DNA of 50,595 nt, from NCBI GenBank assembly GCA_011050685.1, contig DRFF01000159.1, forward strand, positions 1 through 50,595, read 5' to 3'. This document shows, piece by piece, positions 7,461 through 15,827 of the stretch. Source of the DNA: Aurantimonas coralicida. GTDB lineage: Bacteria > Pseudomonadota > Alphaproteobacteria > Rhizobiales > Rhizobiaceae. The translations under genes and the position numbers were made by a program. The notes below the pieces were generated by a model. That model searched no databases. It saw only the letters and a list, made by a program, of their open reading frames with translations, and was not told the DNA's origin. Position 1 is the first letter of the stretch; every line of letters starts with the position of its first letter.

Positions 7461-7682
7461 TCAGTAATGCGGCGGCTTGGTGTTTTCGGGGTCGGGCGTC
7501 GCGACCTCTTCGAGGGCGTCGAAGCGATGGCCGAGGGATTTCAGCGAGCGCTGCATCCGCTCGATCGTCTCGAAGGCGCGGCGCAGCTCCTCCGACAATT
7601 CCTCGATCGTCTGCGCCTGATGCGCCACCATGATCTCCAGATCCTGGACGCGCTCGCTGATCTCTGCCTGTTTCTCGCTCAT
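7461..7682 (-). CDS. slyX: SlyX family protein
   Basis: A 73-residue protein that is mostly one long amphipathic coiled coil (heptads in RVQDLEIMVAHQAQTIEEL and onwards) ending in the family C-terminus with PPHY. SlyX proteins are small coiled-coil proteins whose molecular role is not established. The start codon overlaps the stop of the thioesterase gene by ATGA, so the two are translationally coupled. Length and ending match the family. Confidence 0.88.
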   Translation of the reverse strand: MSEKQAEISERVQDLEIMVAHQAQTIEELSEELRRAFETIERMQRSLKSLGHRFDALEEVATPDPENTKPPHY

Positions 7683-8149
7683 GCCGCGATCTCCGCAAGT
7701 TTGGTCCGCAACCGGCCCGCGATCGGCGACGGCCGCCGCGTCGCCCGGTCGACATAGACATGGACGAAGAAGCCCTCGGCCGCCGCAATCTCAGCCTCGC
7801 CACGAAACAGGCCGACCTCGTAACGCACCGACGATTGTCCCAGTCTCGCGACCCGAATGCCCGCCGTTACCGGGTCGGGAAAGGCGAGTTCGCCATGATA
7901 GCGGCAGCCGGTCTCCACGACGAGGCCGATTTGCGCGCCGGCATGGATGTCGAGGAGGCCGTTTTCGATCAGCCAGCCATTCACCGCCGTATCGAACAGC
8001 GCATAATGGACGACATTGTTCATGTGGCCATAGACGTCGTTGTCGGCCCAGCGCGTGGTGAGCGGCATGAAGGCGCGGTAGGCGCCGCGCTCGCCGCGCT
8101 CGCCGGGCTCGGGGCGCCTTGCCGCCTTGATGTCGGTCGAAGCGGTCAT
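7679..8149 (-). CDS. Acyl-CoA thioesterase, 4HBT hotdog fold
   Basis: A 156-residue hotdog-fold protein of the 4-hydroxybenzoyl-CoA thioesterase type, expected to hydrolyse acyl-CoA thioesters. The signature is TTRWADNDVYGHMNNVVHY (about residues 30-48), with the catalytic Asp in WADND and the conserved GHMNN. The start MTASTDIKAA at 8149 is chosen over one at 8248 because the extra 33 residues are low-complexity and fall in the divergent promoter region, and GGAG lies before 8149. It is the first gene of a two-gene unit with slyX. The substrate is unknown. Confidence 0.87.
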   Translation of the reverse strand: MTASTDIKAARRPEPGERGERGAYRAFMPLTTRWADNDVYGHMNNVVHYALFDTAVNGWLIENGLLDIHAGAQIGLVVETGCRYHGELAFPDPVTAGIRVARLGQSSVRYEVGLFRGEAEIAAAEGFFVHVYVDRATRRPSPIAGRLRTKLAEIAA

Positions 8150-8223
8150 GTCTCTCCTCGGGTCATTCGTCGACGGTCGCCTTGCGCGGTTTCTTTGCTC
8201 TTCCATACCCGGCATTGTTTTAT

Positions 8224-8257
8224 CCGAAAACCGGTTCCCACTTTTCAAAGCGATGCT
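8224..8257. repeat. Partial rhizobial-type intergenic repeat motif
   Basis: CCGAAAACCGGTTCCCACTTTT followed by CGATGCTATAG matches, from memory, a short palindromic repeat motif common between genes of Hyphomicrobiales. Only one clear copy is seen in this window. It sits in the divergent region between the thioesterase and the nucleoside ABC operon, where it may overlap promoter elements. Confidence 0.4.
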
Positions 8258-8295
8258 ATAGGCTCCCGCGATCAGCGTCAGTCCAGAGTGAGCGT

Positions 8296-9828
8296 ATGCC
8301 CGATCCGGCGATCGAACTGATCGACATCGACAAGAGCTTCGGAATCGTCCGGGCGAACAAGCGCATCAACCTCACTGTCGCGCGCGGCACGATCCACGGC
8401 ATCATCGGCGAGAACGGCGCCGGCAAGTCGACGCTGATGTCGATCCTCTACGGTTTCTACCAGGCCGATTCCGGCGAAATCCGCGTCGGCGGGAAGACGG
8501 TCGAAATCACCGATCCGAACGCGGCGATCGCCGCCGGCATCGGCATGGTCCACCAGCATTTCATGCTGGTCGAGAATTTCACCGTCGTCGAAAACGTCAT
8601 GCTCGGCGCCGAACAGTCGCCGCTTCTGGCCGCCGGCATCGCCAAGGTGCGGGCCGAACTGAAGCGTCTGGAAGCCGACCACTCGCTCGACGTCGACCCG
8701 GACGCGATCGTCGAGGAACTGCCCGTCGGCCGGCAGCAGCGGGTGGAAATCCTGAAGGCGCTCTATCGCGGCGCCGATATCCTGATCCTCGACGAGCCGA
8801 CCGGTGTGTTGACGCCGGCCGAGGCCGATCACCTCTTTACCGTGCTGAAACAGCTGCGCGACGCGGGCAAAACGATCATCCTGATCACCCACAAGCTGCG
8901 CGAGATCATGGCGATCACCGATGCCGTATCGGTGATGCGGCAGGGCGAAATGGTGGCGACGAAAACGACGGCCGAGACGTCGGTGGAAGAACTCGCGGAG
9001 CTGATGGTCGGCCGGCGCGTGTTGTTGACCGTCGACAAGGGCGACGCGGCGCCGAAGGACGTGAAGCTCAAGGTCGACGGGCTGACCGTGCGCGATCGGC
9101 GCGGCGTCGTCATGGTCGACAACGTCTCCTTCACGGTGCGCGCGGGGGAGATCGTCGGCATTGCGGGGGTGGCCGGCAACGGCCAGTCCGAGCTGCTGGA
9201 GGCGCTGGCCGGTATCCGCAAGGCGGAAGCCGGGCGCATCGAGATGCTCGGTCGGACCATCGATCCGACCGTCGAGGCCGACCCAGCCGCGATCCGGGAG
9301 ATCGGCTGCGCCCATGTGCCGGAGGACCGCCACAATACCGGGCTGGTGCTGGCCTTCGAGGAGAACGAGAACACCATTCTCGGCTATCAGCGCGATCCGG
9401 GCTTTCAAAAGGGCTGTCTCCTCGATCTCGACGCCATGCGCCGGGATGCGGCGAAGAAGATTGCCGCCTACGACATCCGCCCGCCGGACTGCCGGTTGAA
9501 GACCGCGAGCTTTTCCGGCGGCAACCAGCAGAAGATCGTGCTGGCGCGGGAGATGGAGCGCGATCCCGACCTGCTGTTGATCGGCCAGCCGACGCGCGGT
9601 GTCGATGTCGGGGCGATCGAGTTCATCCACCGGCGCATCATCGAGATGCGCGACGCCGGCAAGGCGATCCTGCTGGTTTCGGTGGAGCTCGACGAAATAC
9701 GGGCGCTGTCGGACCGCGTGCTGGTGATGTTTTCCGGCCGCATCGTCGGCGAACGCAGCCCGGACGCGGACGAGGGCGATCTTGGCTGCCTGATGGCGGG
9801 CGTGGAACAGCGGGAGGCGGCGGAGTGA
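8296..9828 (+). CDS. Nucleoside ABC transporter, double ATP-binding subunit
   Basis: A 510-residue tandem ATPase of the type that serves sugar and nucleoside importers. The first domain has Walker A GENGAGKS, signature-like LPVGRQQRVEILKAL and Walker B ILILDEPTGVLTP. The second has a degenerate Walker A (GVAGNGQSE), FSGGNQQKIVLAREM and LLLIGQPTRGVDVG, so it probably hydrolyses ATP poorly, as is usual for this class. The start at 8296 (MPDPAIELIDIDKSFG) is preferred to a frame opening at 8182 that runs through the repeat. It overlaps the VOC gene by GTGA and is followed by two permeases. With BmpA it forms a purine nucleoside importer of the YufNOPQ/NupABC type. Confidence 0.93.
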   Translation: MPDPAIELIDIDKSFGIVRANKRINLTVARGTIHGIIGENGAGKSTLMSILYGFYQADSGEIRVGGKTVEITDPNAAIAAGIGMVHQHFMLVENFTVVENVMLGAEQSPLLAAGIAKVRAELKRLEADHSLDVDPDAIVEELPVGRQQRVEILKALYRGADILILDEPTGVLTPAEADHLFTVLKQLRDAGKTIILITHKLREIMAITDAVSVMRQGEMVATKTTAETSVEELAELMVGRRVLLTVDKGDAAPKDVKLKVDGLTVRDRRGVVMVDNVSFTVRAGEIVGIAGVAGNGQSELLEALAGIRKAEAGRIEMLGRTIDPTVEADPAAIREIGCAHVPEDRHNTGLVLAFEENENTILGYQRDPGFQKGCLLDLDAMRRDAAKKIAAYDIRPPDCRLKTASFSGGNQQKIVLAREMERDPDLLLIGQPTRGVDVGAIEFIHRRIIEMRDAGKAILLVSVELDEIRALSDRVLVMFSGRIVGERSPDADEGDLGCLMAGVEQREAAE

Positions 9829-10262
9829 ACGACGCGCGCATTTGTCTGGTCACGCTCGGCGTCGAGGACGTCGCCCGCTCCGTCGCCTTCTACGAGGCGC
9901 TCGGGTGGAAGAAGGCGCCGCAGAGCGTGGAATCGACGGCCTTCATGGTCGGCGAGGCGATCGTCCTCGCCCTCTGGCAGCGCAGCGAGATGATCGCCGA
10001 TGGCGGCGAGGGCGAGCTGCCGGCTGGCTCCGGTTCCGCCGGCCTGGCGGTGAACTTTGCCTCCGAGGAAGCGGTCGTCGAGGCCTATGACAGGGCGGTC
10101 GCGGCGGGAGCGCGCGCGGTCAAGCCGCCGGCGAAAACGTTCTGGGGCGGCTTCTCCGGCAATTTCCGCGACCCGGACGGCCATCTGTGGGAGCTCGCTT
10201 ATAACCCGTTCTTCAAGCTGGACGCGCGGGGCCATCTCGACCTTCTGAACAGCGGAGACTAG
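9825..10262 (+). CDS. VOC (glyoxalase/bleomycin-resistance) fold protein
   Basis: A 145-residue vicinal-oxygen-chelate protein with two beta-alpha-beta-beta-beta modules. The first shows VEDVARSVAFYEALGW and the second DRAVAAGARAVKPP with FRDPDGHLWELAYNP. The late Glu in LWELAYNP is a usual metal or substrate ligand, but the first-module ligand is not obvious, so enzyme activity is uncertain. The GTG start overlaps the ATPase stop (GTGA), and it ends seven bases before the permease gene, so it is truly embedded in the transporter operon. A link to nucleosides is inferred from position only. Confidence 0.85.
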   Translation: MNDARICLVTLGVEDVARSVAFYEALGWKKAPQSVESTAFMVGEAIVLALWQRSEMIADGGEGELPAGSGSAGLAVNFASEEAVVEAYDRAVAAGARAVKPPAKTFWGGFSGNFRDPDGHLWELAYNPFFKLDARGHLDLLNSGD

Positions 10263-10269
10263 CGCCGCG

Positions 10270-11412
10270 ATGAGCCGCCCCTACGCCAAACTGCCCGGCT
10301 GGATCGATTACGGGCTGATCCCGCTGGTTAATCTGATCGTCGCCTTCGCGGTCGCGGGCCTCGTCGTGCTGATCGTCGGCGAAAGCCCGGTCGAGGCGGC
10401 GGCGCTGATGATCCGCGGCGCCTTCGGCTATGGCGAGGGGATCGGCTTCACGCTCTACTACGCTACCAGCTTCATCTTCACCGGCCTTGCCGTCGCGGTC
10501 GCCTTCCATGCCGGGCTGTTCAATATCGGCGGCGAGGGGCAGGCCTATCTGGGCGGCCTCGGCGTCGCCACGGTGGCGCTGGCGCTTGGCGGCACGCTGC
10601 CCTGGTGGCTGAATTTGCCGCTGGCCGTCTGTCTTTCCTTCGCCTTCGGCGCCGCCTGGGCGTTCATTCCCGCCTGGCTGCAGGCGCGGCGCGGCAGCCA
10701 CATCGTCATCACCACGATCATGTTCAACTTCATCGCCGCCGCGCTGATGGTCTATCTGCTCGTCAACGTGCTGAAGCCGGCCGGGACGATGGCGCCGGAA
10801 ACCCGCACCTTCGAGGCCGGCGCGCAATTGCCCAAGCTGCGCAGCCTGTTCGACCTGTTCGGCGTGTCGCTCGGCGGCGCGCCGCTCAACGTTTCGCTGT
10901 TCGTCGCGCTTCTCGCCGCCTTCCTCGTCTGGGTGCTGATCTGGCGCACCCGGCTCGGTTACGAAATCCGCACCCTCGGCTTTTCACCGCGCGCGGCGCG
11001 CTACGCCGGCATGTCGGAGACGCGGCTGATCGTCGTCGCCATGGCGATTTCCGGCGGCCTCGCCGGGCTGATGGCGCTCAACCCGGTGATGGGCGACCAG
11101 TATCGGCTGCTGATCGATTTTCCGGGCGGTGCTGGCTTCGTCGGCATTGCCGTCGCGCTGATGGGCCGGGGCCATCCGGTCGGGATCGTGCTCGCGGCGC
11201 TCTTGTTCGGCGTGCTCTATCAGGGCGGGGCGGAACTCTCTTTCGACATGCCGACGATCTCGCGCGACATGATCGTCATCATCCAGGGCCTCGTCATCCT
11301 GTTCGCGGGCGCGCTGGAGAACATGTTCCGGCCGGGGGTCGGCGCCGCCTACCAATGGATCCGCTTCCGCACCGGCGAGCCGGCCGGCGCCGACGTGGAG
11401 GAGGCGCGATGA
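10270..11412 (+). CDS. Nucleoside ABC transporter permease, larger subunit
   Basis: A 380-residue inner-membrane permease of the BPD_transp_2 family with about eight to nine hydrophobic segments. Family marks are FHAGLFNIGGEGQAYLGGLGV (residues ~78-98), ARRGSHIVITTIMFNFIAAALM and the late GAGFVGIAVALMGRGHPVGIV. It pairs with the permease encoded next, which overlaps by ATGA. Such proteins form the membrane channel for nucleosides delivered by the BmpA-like protein and energised by the double ATPase upstream. The C-terminus is charged and cytoplasmic. Confidence 0.92.
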   Translation: MSRPYAKLPGWIDYGLIPLVNLIVAFAVAGLVVLIVGESPVEAAALMIRGAFGYGEGIGFTLYYATSFIFTGLAVAVAFHAGLFNIGGEGQAYLGGLGVATVALALGGTLPWWLNLPLAVCLSFAFGAAWAFIPAWLQARRGSHIVITTIMFNFIAAALMVYLLVNVLKPAGTMAPETRTFEAGAQLPKLRSLFDLFGVSLGGAPLNVSLFVALLAAFLVWVLIWRTRLGYEIRTLGFSPRAARYAGMSETRLIVVAMAISGGLAGLMALNPVMGDQYRLLIDFPGGAGFVGIAVALMGRGHPVGIVLAALLFGVLYQGGAELSFDMPTISRDMIVIIQGLVILFAGALENMFRPGVGAAYQWIRFRTGEPAGADVEEAR

Positions 11413-12380
11413 TGGATTTCGGCGCCTGGATCAACGTCATCGATTCCACCATCCGCCTGTCGACGCCGCTGCTGTTCGCCGCGCTCGCCGGGCTTTATTC
11501 CGAGCGCTCTGGCATTTTCGATATCAGCCTGGAAGGCAAGATGCTGATCGCCGCCTTCGCCTCGGCCTCGGCCGCGGCGGTGTGGGGGTCGGCGTTTGTC
11601 GGGCTCCTCGTCGGCATTCTCGCGGCGGTTGGCTTCTCGCTCGTCCACGGTCTCGCCTCGATCACCTATCGCGGCAACCAGATCGTCTCCGGCGTCGCCA
11701 TCAACTTCATCGCCGCCGGCCTGACGATCATTCTCGGCCAGAGCTGGTTCGGCCAGGGCGGGCGTACGCCGAGCCTGTTCGGCGGCGGGCGGTTTGAGGC
11801 GATCGACCTGCCGGGCGCGGCGGCGCTGCGAGATGTCCCGGTCGTCGGCCGGATCTACGCCGACATTCTCTCCGGCCACACGCTGCTCGTCTATGTCGCC
11901 TTCGCGATGGTGCCGATCACCTGGTGGGTGATGTTCCGCACGCGCTTCGGCCTGCGGCTTCGGGCCGTCGGCGAGAACCCGGCGGCGGTCGACACCGCCG
12001 GCATTTCGGTGACATGGCTGCGCTACCGGGCGGTGATCATCTGCGGCATCCTCACCGGTCTCGCCGGCAGCTATCTGGCGGTGGCGCAGGCGGCGGGATT
12101 CACCCGCGACATGACCGCTGGCAAGGGCTACATCGCGCTCGCTGCGCTGATCTTCGCCAATTGGAAGCCGGTGCCGGTGATGTTTGCCTGCCTGTTGTTC
12201 GGCTTTCTCGACGCGATCTCGATCCGCATTCAGGGCGTGGAACTGCCGATCATCGGCGAGATCTCCGCGCAGTTCGTGTCGGCGCTGCCTTATATCCTCA
12301 CCGTGGTGCTGCTCGCCGGCTTCGTCGGCAAGGCGACCCCGCCCAAGGCCGGCGGCGTGCCTTATGTGAAGGAACGATAG
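11409..12380 (+). CDS. Nucleoside ABC transporter permease, smaller subunit
   Basis: The second permease, 323 residues, also of the BPD_transp_2 family. It has the family segment YSERSGIFDISLEGKMLIAAF near the N-terminus, then ITYRGNQIVSGVAINFIAAGL and GKGYIALAALIFANWKPV. Eight or so membrane segments are seen. An open frame extends much further upstream, but that part is the shadow of the first permease; the ATG at 11409 overlaps the previous stop as ATGA, with GGAGG just ahead. The next gene, cdd, begins four bases after its stop. Confidence 0.92.
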   Translation: MMDFGAWINVIDSTIRLSTPLLFAALAGLYSERSGIFDISLEGKMLIAAFASASAAAVWGSAFVGLLVGILAAVGFSLVHGLASITYRGNQIVSGVAINFIAAGLTIILGQSWFGQGGRTPSLFGGGRFEAIDLPGAAALRDVPVVGRIYADILSGHTLLVYVAFAMVPITWWVMFRTRFGLRLRAVGENPAAVDTAGISVTWLRYRAVIICGILTGLAGSYLAVAQAAGFTRDMTAGKGYIALAALIFANWKPVPVMFACLLFGFLDAISIRIQGVELPIIGEISAQFVSALPYILTVVLLAGFVGKATPPKAGGVPYVKER

Positions 12381-12383
12381 ACG

Positions 12384-12779
12384 ATGGCGGACGATCTCTT
12401 CGCCCTGGCGAAGTCCGCCATGCGGCGCGCCCACGCCCCCTATTCCCGGTTTCCGGTCGGCGCCGCGCTCAGGACGACCGACGGGCGCATCTTTTCCGGC
12501 TGCAATGTCGAGATCGTCAGCTTCCCCGAAGGCTGGTGCGCCGAGACCACCGCCATCGGCCATCTGGTGATGGACGGCGGCGGGCGCATCGCCGAGATCG
12601 CCGTCGTCGCAGAGAAGCTGCCGCTGTGCAGCCCCTGCGGCGGCTGCCGGCAGCGCATTGCCGAGTTCGCCTCGCCCGAGACGAAGGTGCATCTCTGCGA
12701 CATCAATGGCGGCGTCCAGGAGACTCTCACCATGGGCGAACTGCTGCCGCGCGCCTTCGCGACGGAGAGCCTGTCGTGA
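12384..12779 (+). CDS. cdd: Cytidine deaminase
   Basis: This enzyme deaminates cytidine and deoxycytidine to uridine and deoxyuridine. It is the small homotetrameric form of 131 residues. Zinc ligands are Cys52 in WCAETT and Cys85/Cys88 in SPCGGCRQ, with catalytic Glu54. The substrate-binding FSGCNVE segment is at residues 37-43. The Arg that usually follows CAE is Thr here, as also occurs in some relatives. It is placed directly after the transporter permeases, so imported cytidine can be converted at once. It overlaps punA by GTGA. Confidence 0.93.
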   Translation: MADDLFALAKSAMRRAHAPYSRFPVGAALRTTDGRIFSGCNVEIVSFPEGWCAETTAIGHLVMDGGGRIAEIAVVAEKLPLCSPCGGCRQRIAEFASPETKVHLCDINGGVQETLTMGELLPRAFATESLS

Positions 12780-13582
12780 CGCCGGCCGCAGCCTTCCTGC
12801 GCGAGCGGCTCGGCGCGCGGCGCCCGGTCACGGCGATGGTGCTGGGCTCCGGCCTCGCCGCGTTGGTCGACGCGGTCGAGGACGCCGTGCGCATCCGCTT
12901 CGCCGACATTCCCGGATTTCCGGTCAGCGGCGTCACCGGCCACGCCGGGGAGGTGGTTGCCGGGCGGCTGGGTGGTCGCGACGTGATGATCCTCTCGGGG
13001 CGCGTGCATTACTACGAGAACGGCGACGCGGCGGTGATGCGGCCGGTGATCGCGACGGTGCGCGATCTCGAAATTGGAACGCTCTTCCTCACCAATTCCG
13101 CCGGATCGGTGCGCGAGGACATCCCGCCCGGCTCGGTGATGATCATCGAGGACCACATCGCCTTTTCCGGCCGCAATCCGCTGATCGGCGAAGCGTCCGA
13201 TGCCCGTTTCGTCGGCATGACCAGCGCCTACGATGCCGAACTGCGGCGGCGTCTCGCCGAGGCGGCGAAGGCCACCGGCGAAACCCTCTTCGGCGGCGTC
13301 TACATGTGGTTCTCCGGCCCGTCCTTCGAAACGCCGGCGGAAATCCGCATGGCCCGCATTCTCGGCGCCGACGCGGTCGGCATGTCGACCGTGCCCGAGA
13401 CGATCCTCGCGCGGTTTTTCGGCCTCAAGGTGCTGGCCGCCTCGGTTATCACCAATTACGGTGCGGGGATGACCGGCGCCGAGCTCTCCCACGCGGAGAC
13501 CAAGGAGATGGCGCCAAAGGGCGGCGCGCGGCTGGCCCGCATCGTCCGCGCAATGCTCGAATCGGGAGGCTTCGATGGATGA
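12776..13582 (+). CDS. punA: Purine-nucleoside phosphorylase, trimeric type II
   Basis: Phosphorolysis of inosine and guanosine, and their deoxy forms, gives free base and (deoxy)ribose-1-phosphate. The 268-residue protein shows VLGSGLAALVD (phosphate loop), FPVSGVTGHAGE, SGRVHYYE in place of the usual GRFHLYEG, TNSAGSVREDIPPG in place of TNAAGG, and the substrate segment GPSFETPAEIRM with VGMSTVPE. The GTG start at 12776 overlaps the cdd stop; the longer open frame upstream is a shadow. The next gene, deoC, starts eight bases before its end. The variant phosphate-site residues could mean altered specificity, for example xanthosine. Confidence 0.9.
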   Translation: MTPAAAFLRERLGARRPVTAMVLGSGLAALVDAVEDAVRIRFADIPGFPVSGVTGHAGEVVAGRLGGRDVMILSGRVHYYENGDAAVMRPVIATVRDLEIGTLFLTNSAGSVREDIPPGSVMIIEDHIAFSGRNPLIGEASDARFVGMTSAYDAELRRRLAEAAKATGETLFGGVYMWFSGPSFETPAEIRMARILGADAVGMSTVPETILARFFGLKVLAASVITNYGAGMTGAELSHAETKEMAPKGGARLARIVRAMLESGGFDG

Positions 13583-14336
13583 GACCGCGCGGCGCCGGCG
13601 GGCGTCGGACCTGATCGCCTGTCTCGATCTCACCAATCTCGACGAGGGTTGCAGCGAGGCCGATGTCGCGGCGCTTTGCGAGCGGGCGGCGACGCCCGCC
13701 GGGCCGACGGCGGCGATCTGCATCTGGCCGCGATTCGTCGCCTTCGCCAGGACCCGCCTCGATCCGCGCATCAAGATCGCGACGGTGGTGAATTTCCCAG
13801 CTGGCGGCGACAACATCGCGGCGACGGTCAAGGAGACCGAACAGGCCGTGGCGGACGGGGCCGACGAGATCGACATGGTCATCGCCTATCGCCGGCTGCC
13901 GGCCGAGCCCGCCTTCGTCGAGGAACAAATTCGAGTCGTCAAGGCCGCCTGCGGTGCGGCGCGGCTGAAGACGATCCTGGAAACCGGTGAGCTCAAGGCA
14001 GCCGAAACGATCTGGCAGGCCGCCCATGCGGCGCTCAAAGGCGGCGCGGATTTCCTGAAGACCTCGACCGGCAAGGTCGCGGAGAACGCCACGCCAGCGT
14101 CGGCGCGGCTGCTGCTGGAGGCGATCGCGGAGGCCGGCGGCCATGTCGGCTTCAAGCCGGCCGGCGGGATCAAGAGTTTCGAGGACGCCGAGGCCTATCA
14201 CGATCTCGCCGAGGCGATTTGCGGGGCCGGCTACGCGACGCCCGCTCGCTTCCGGATCGGCGCCTCCAGCGTTCTCGGTGATCTTCTGGCGGTCGCGGCC
14301 GGCGCGGCGCGGGCGGGCGGCAAGGCCGGTTATTGA
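13575..14336 (+). CDS. deoC: Deoxyribose-phosphate aldolase
   Basis: DeoC splits 2-deoxyribose-5-phosphate into acetaldehyde and glyceraldehyde-3-phosphate through a Schiff base. The active Lys is Lys162 in DFLKTSTGK, helped by Lys194 in GFKPAGGI and Asp100 in DEIDMVI. The IATVVNFPAGG segment is also typical. At 253 residues it fits the longer DeoC type. The start overlaps punA, and its end overlaps deoA (TGATG), so punA, deoC and deoA should be translated as a coupled set that degrades deoxynucleosides, with DeoB encoded at 19813-21006. Confidence 0.94.
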   Translation: MDETARRRRASDLIACLDLTNLDEGCSEADVAALCERAATPAGPTAAICIWPRFVAFARTRLDPRIKIATVVNFPAGGDNIAATVKETEQAVADGADEIDMVIAYRRLPAEPAFVEEQIRVVKAACGAARLKTILETGELKAAETIWQAAHAALKGGADFLKTSTGKVAENATPASARLLLEAIAEAGGHVGFKPAGGIKSFEDAEAYHDLAEAICGAGYATPARFRIGASSVLGDLLAVAAGAARAGGKAGY

Positions 14337-15652
14337 TGCGGCTGCCGCAGGAGATCATCCGCGCCAAGCGCGACGGCGAAACGCTCGACGCGGCCGACAT
14401 CCAGGCGTTCATCGCGGGTTTTGCCGGCGAGCTCGTCACCGAGGGCCAGGTCGCGGCCTTCGCCATGGCGGTGTTCTTTCGCGGCATGGCCGGGCCTGAG
14501 ACCGTGGCGCTGACCGAGGCGATGCTCCACTCCGGCGATGTCCTCGACTGGGCCGACCTCGACCGACCGGTGGTCGACAAGCATTCCACCGGCGGCGTCG
14601 GCGACAACGTCTCGCTGATGCTGGCGCCGATCGTCGCAAGCTGCGGGGCCGCCGTGCCGATGATCTCGGGCCGTGGGCTCGGCCACACCGGCGGCACGCT
14701 CGACAAGATGGAGGCGATCCCCGGCTATAGCGTCACGCCCGACAACGAAACCTTCCGCCGGACCGTGCGCGACATCGGCTGCGCCATCATCGGGCAGACT
14801 GGGCGGCTGGCGCCGGCGGACGGACGCTTCTACGCGATCCGCGACGTGACGGCGACGGTGGAATCGATCCCGCTGATCACCGCCTCGATCCTGTCGAAGA
14901 AGCTCGCCGAAGGGCTCGACGGCCTCGTGCTCGACGTGAAATCCGGCTCCGGCGCCTTCATGACGTCGCATGAGGATGCGCGGGCCTTGGCCGCGAGCCT
15001 CGTCGCGGTCGCCAATGGCGCGGGGCTCAAGACGACGGCCCTGCTGACACGCATGGACGAGCCGCTGGCGTCGGCTGCCGGCAATGCCGTCGAAATCCGC
15101 AATGCCGTCCGCTTCCTCACCGGTGCGCAGCGCGATGCGGCGCTCGAAGAGGTGACGCTGGCGCTGGCGGCCGAAATGCTGCTCTCGGCCCATCTCGCGC
15201 CGGATCTCGCCGAGGGGCGGAAACAGGCGGCGGCCGCGCTGAGCGACGGTCGCGCGGCCGAGACCTTTGCCAAAATGGTCGCCGCGCTGGGTGGCCCGTC
15301 CGACTTCGTCGAGCGGATGGAGGATTATCTGCCGGCCGCGCCGATCGTTCGGGAGATCGTGGCGGAGCAGGACGGTTTTATCGCGACGGTCGACGCGCGC
15401 CGGCTCGGCTTGGCCGTGGTCGAACTCGGCGGCGGGCGGACCCGGCCGCAGGATGCCGTCGACCATGCCGTCGGCCTGAGCGATCTGGCGCCGATCGGCC
15501 GCAGGCTGATGCGCGGCGAGGCGCTTGCCCGCGTGCATGCCCGCGACGAAATGGCTGCGAAGAGGGCGGAGGCGGCGCTCCGTGGGGCCTATGGGCTGTC
15601 CGATAAAGCGGTCGAACGTGATGCCTCGGCCGTCCTGGAACGCTTCGGCTGA
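14336..15652 (+). CDS. deoA: Thymidine phosphorylase
   Basis: DeoA converts thymidine and deoxyuridine plus phosphate to the base and deoxyribose-1-phosphate. The glycosyltransferase family 3 signature is seen as VDKHSTGGVGDNVSLMLAPI (residues ~79-98), followed by ISGRGLGHTGGTLDKMEAIPG, the ILSKKLAEGLDGLVLDVKSG segment and the C-terminal pyrimidine-phosphorylase domain. The length of 438 residues is normal. The ATG at 14336 overlaps the deoC stop (TGATG); a TTG three bases earlier is possible. This is the last gene of the nucleoside operon. Confidence 0.95.
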   Translation: MRLPQEIIRAKRDGETLDAADIQAFIAGFAGELVTEGQVAAFAMAVFFRGMAGPETVALTEAMLHSGDVLDWADLDRPVVDKHSTGGVGDNVSLMLAPIVASCGAAVPMISGRGLGHTGGTLDKMEAIPGYSVTPDNETFRRTVRDIGCAIIGQTGRLAPADGRFYAIRDVTATVESIPLITASILSKKLAEGLDGLVLDVKSGSGAFMTSHEDARALAASLVAVANGAGLKTTALLTRMDEPLASAAGNAVEIRNAVRFLTGAQRDAALEEVTLALAAEMLLSAHLAPDLAEGRKQAAAALSDGRAAETFAKMVAALGGPSDFVERMEDYLPAAPIVREIVAEQDGFIATVDARRLGLAVVELGGGRTRPQDAVDHAVGLSDLAPIGRRLMRGEALARVHARDEMAAKRAEAALRGAYGLSDKAVERDASAVLERFG

Positions 15653-15827
15653 GTTGGGTCGCCGGTTTTATGGGGAATGTCTAAAAACTGGGTTGGTCGG
15701 TTTGAGCCCGTTGGGACATCCCGCGTTGCCGCGTCGGATTTTGAAAGCTCAGCGACATCGGTCTATTGTTGAGGCTTTCGCAAGCCCTTTGTAGCGCGGT
15801 GCGAAGAGCCCATCGCGGGAGCCGATC

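Noticed and set aside
7198..7461. Minus-strand frame after slyX
   Set aside because: Part of a frame that is out of phase with slyX and the thioesterase; no start with a ribosome binding site and no family.
7412..7633. Plus-strand frame starting MSKMPASS with a good ribosome binding site
   Set aside because: Ser/Arg-rich antisense of slyX; the ribosome site looks fortuitous, though translation is not excluded.
8278..9630. Long minus-strand frame opposite the ABC ATPase
   Set aside because: Shadow of a gene with intact Walker motifs; no ribosome binding site or domain.
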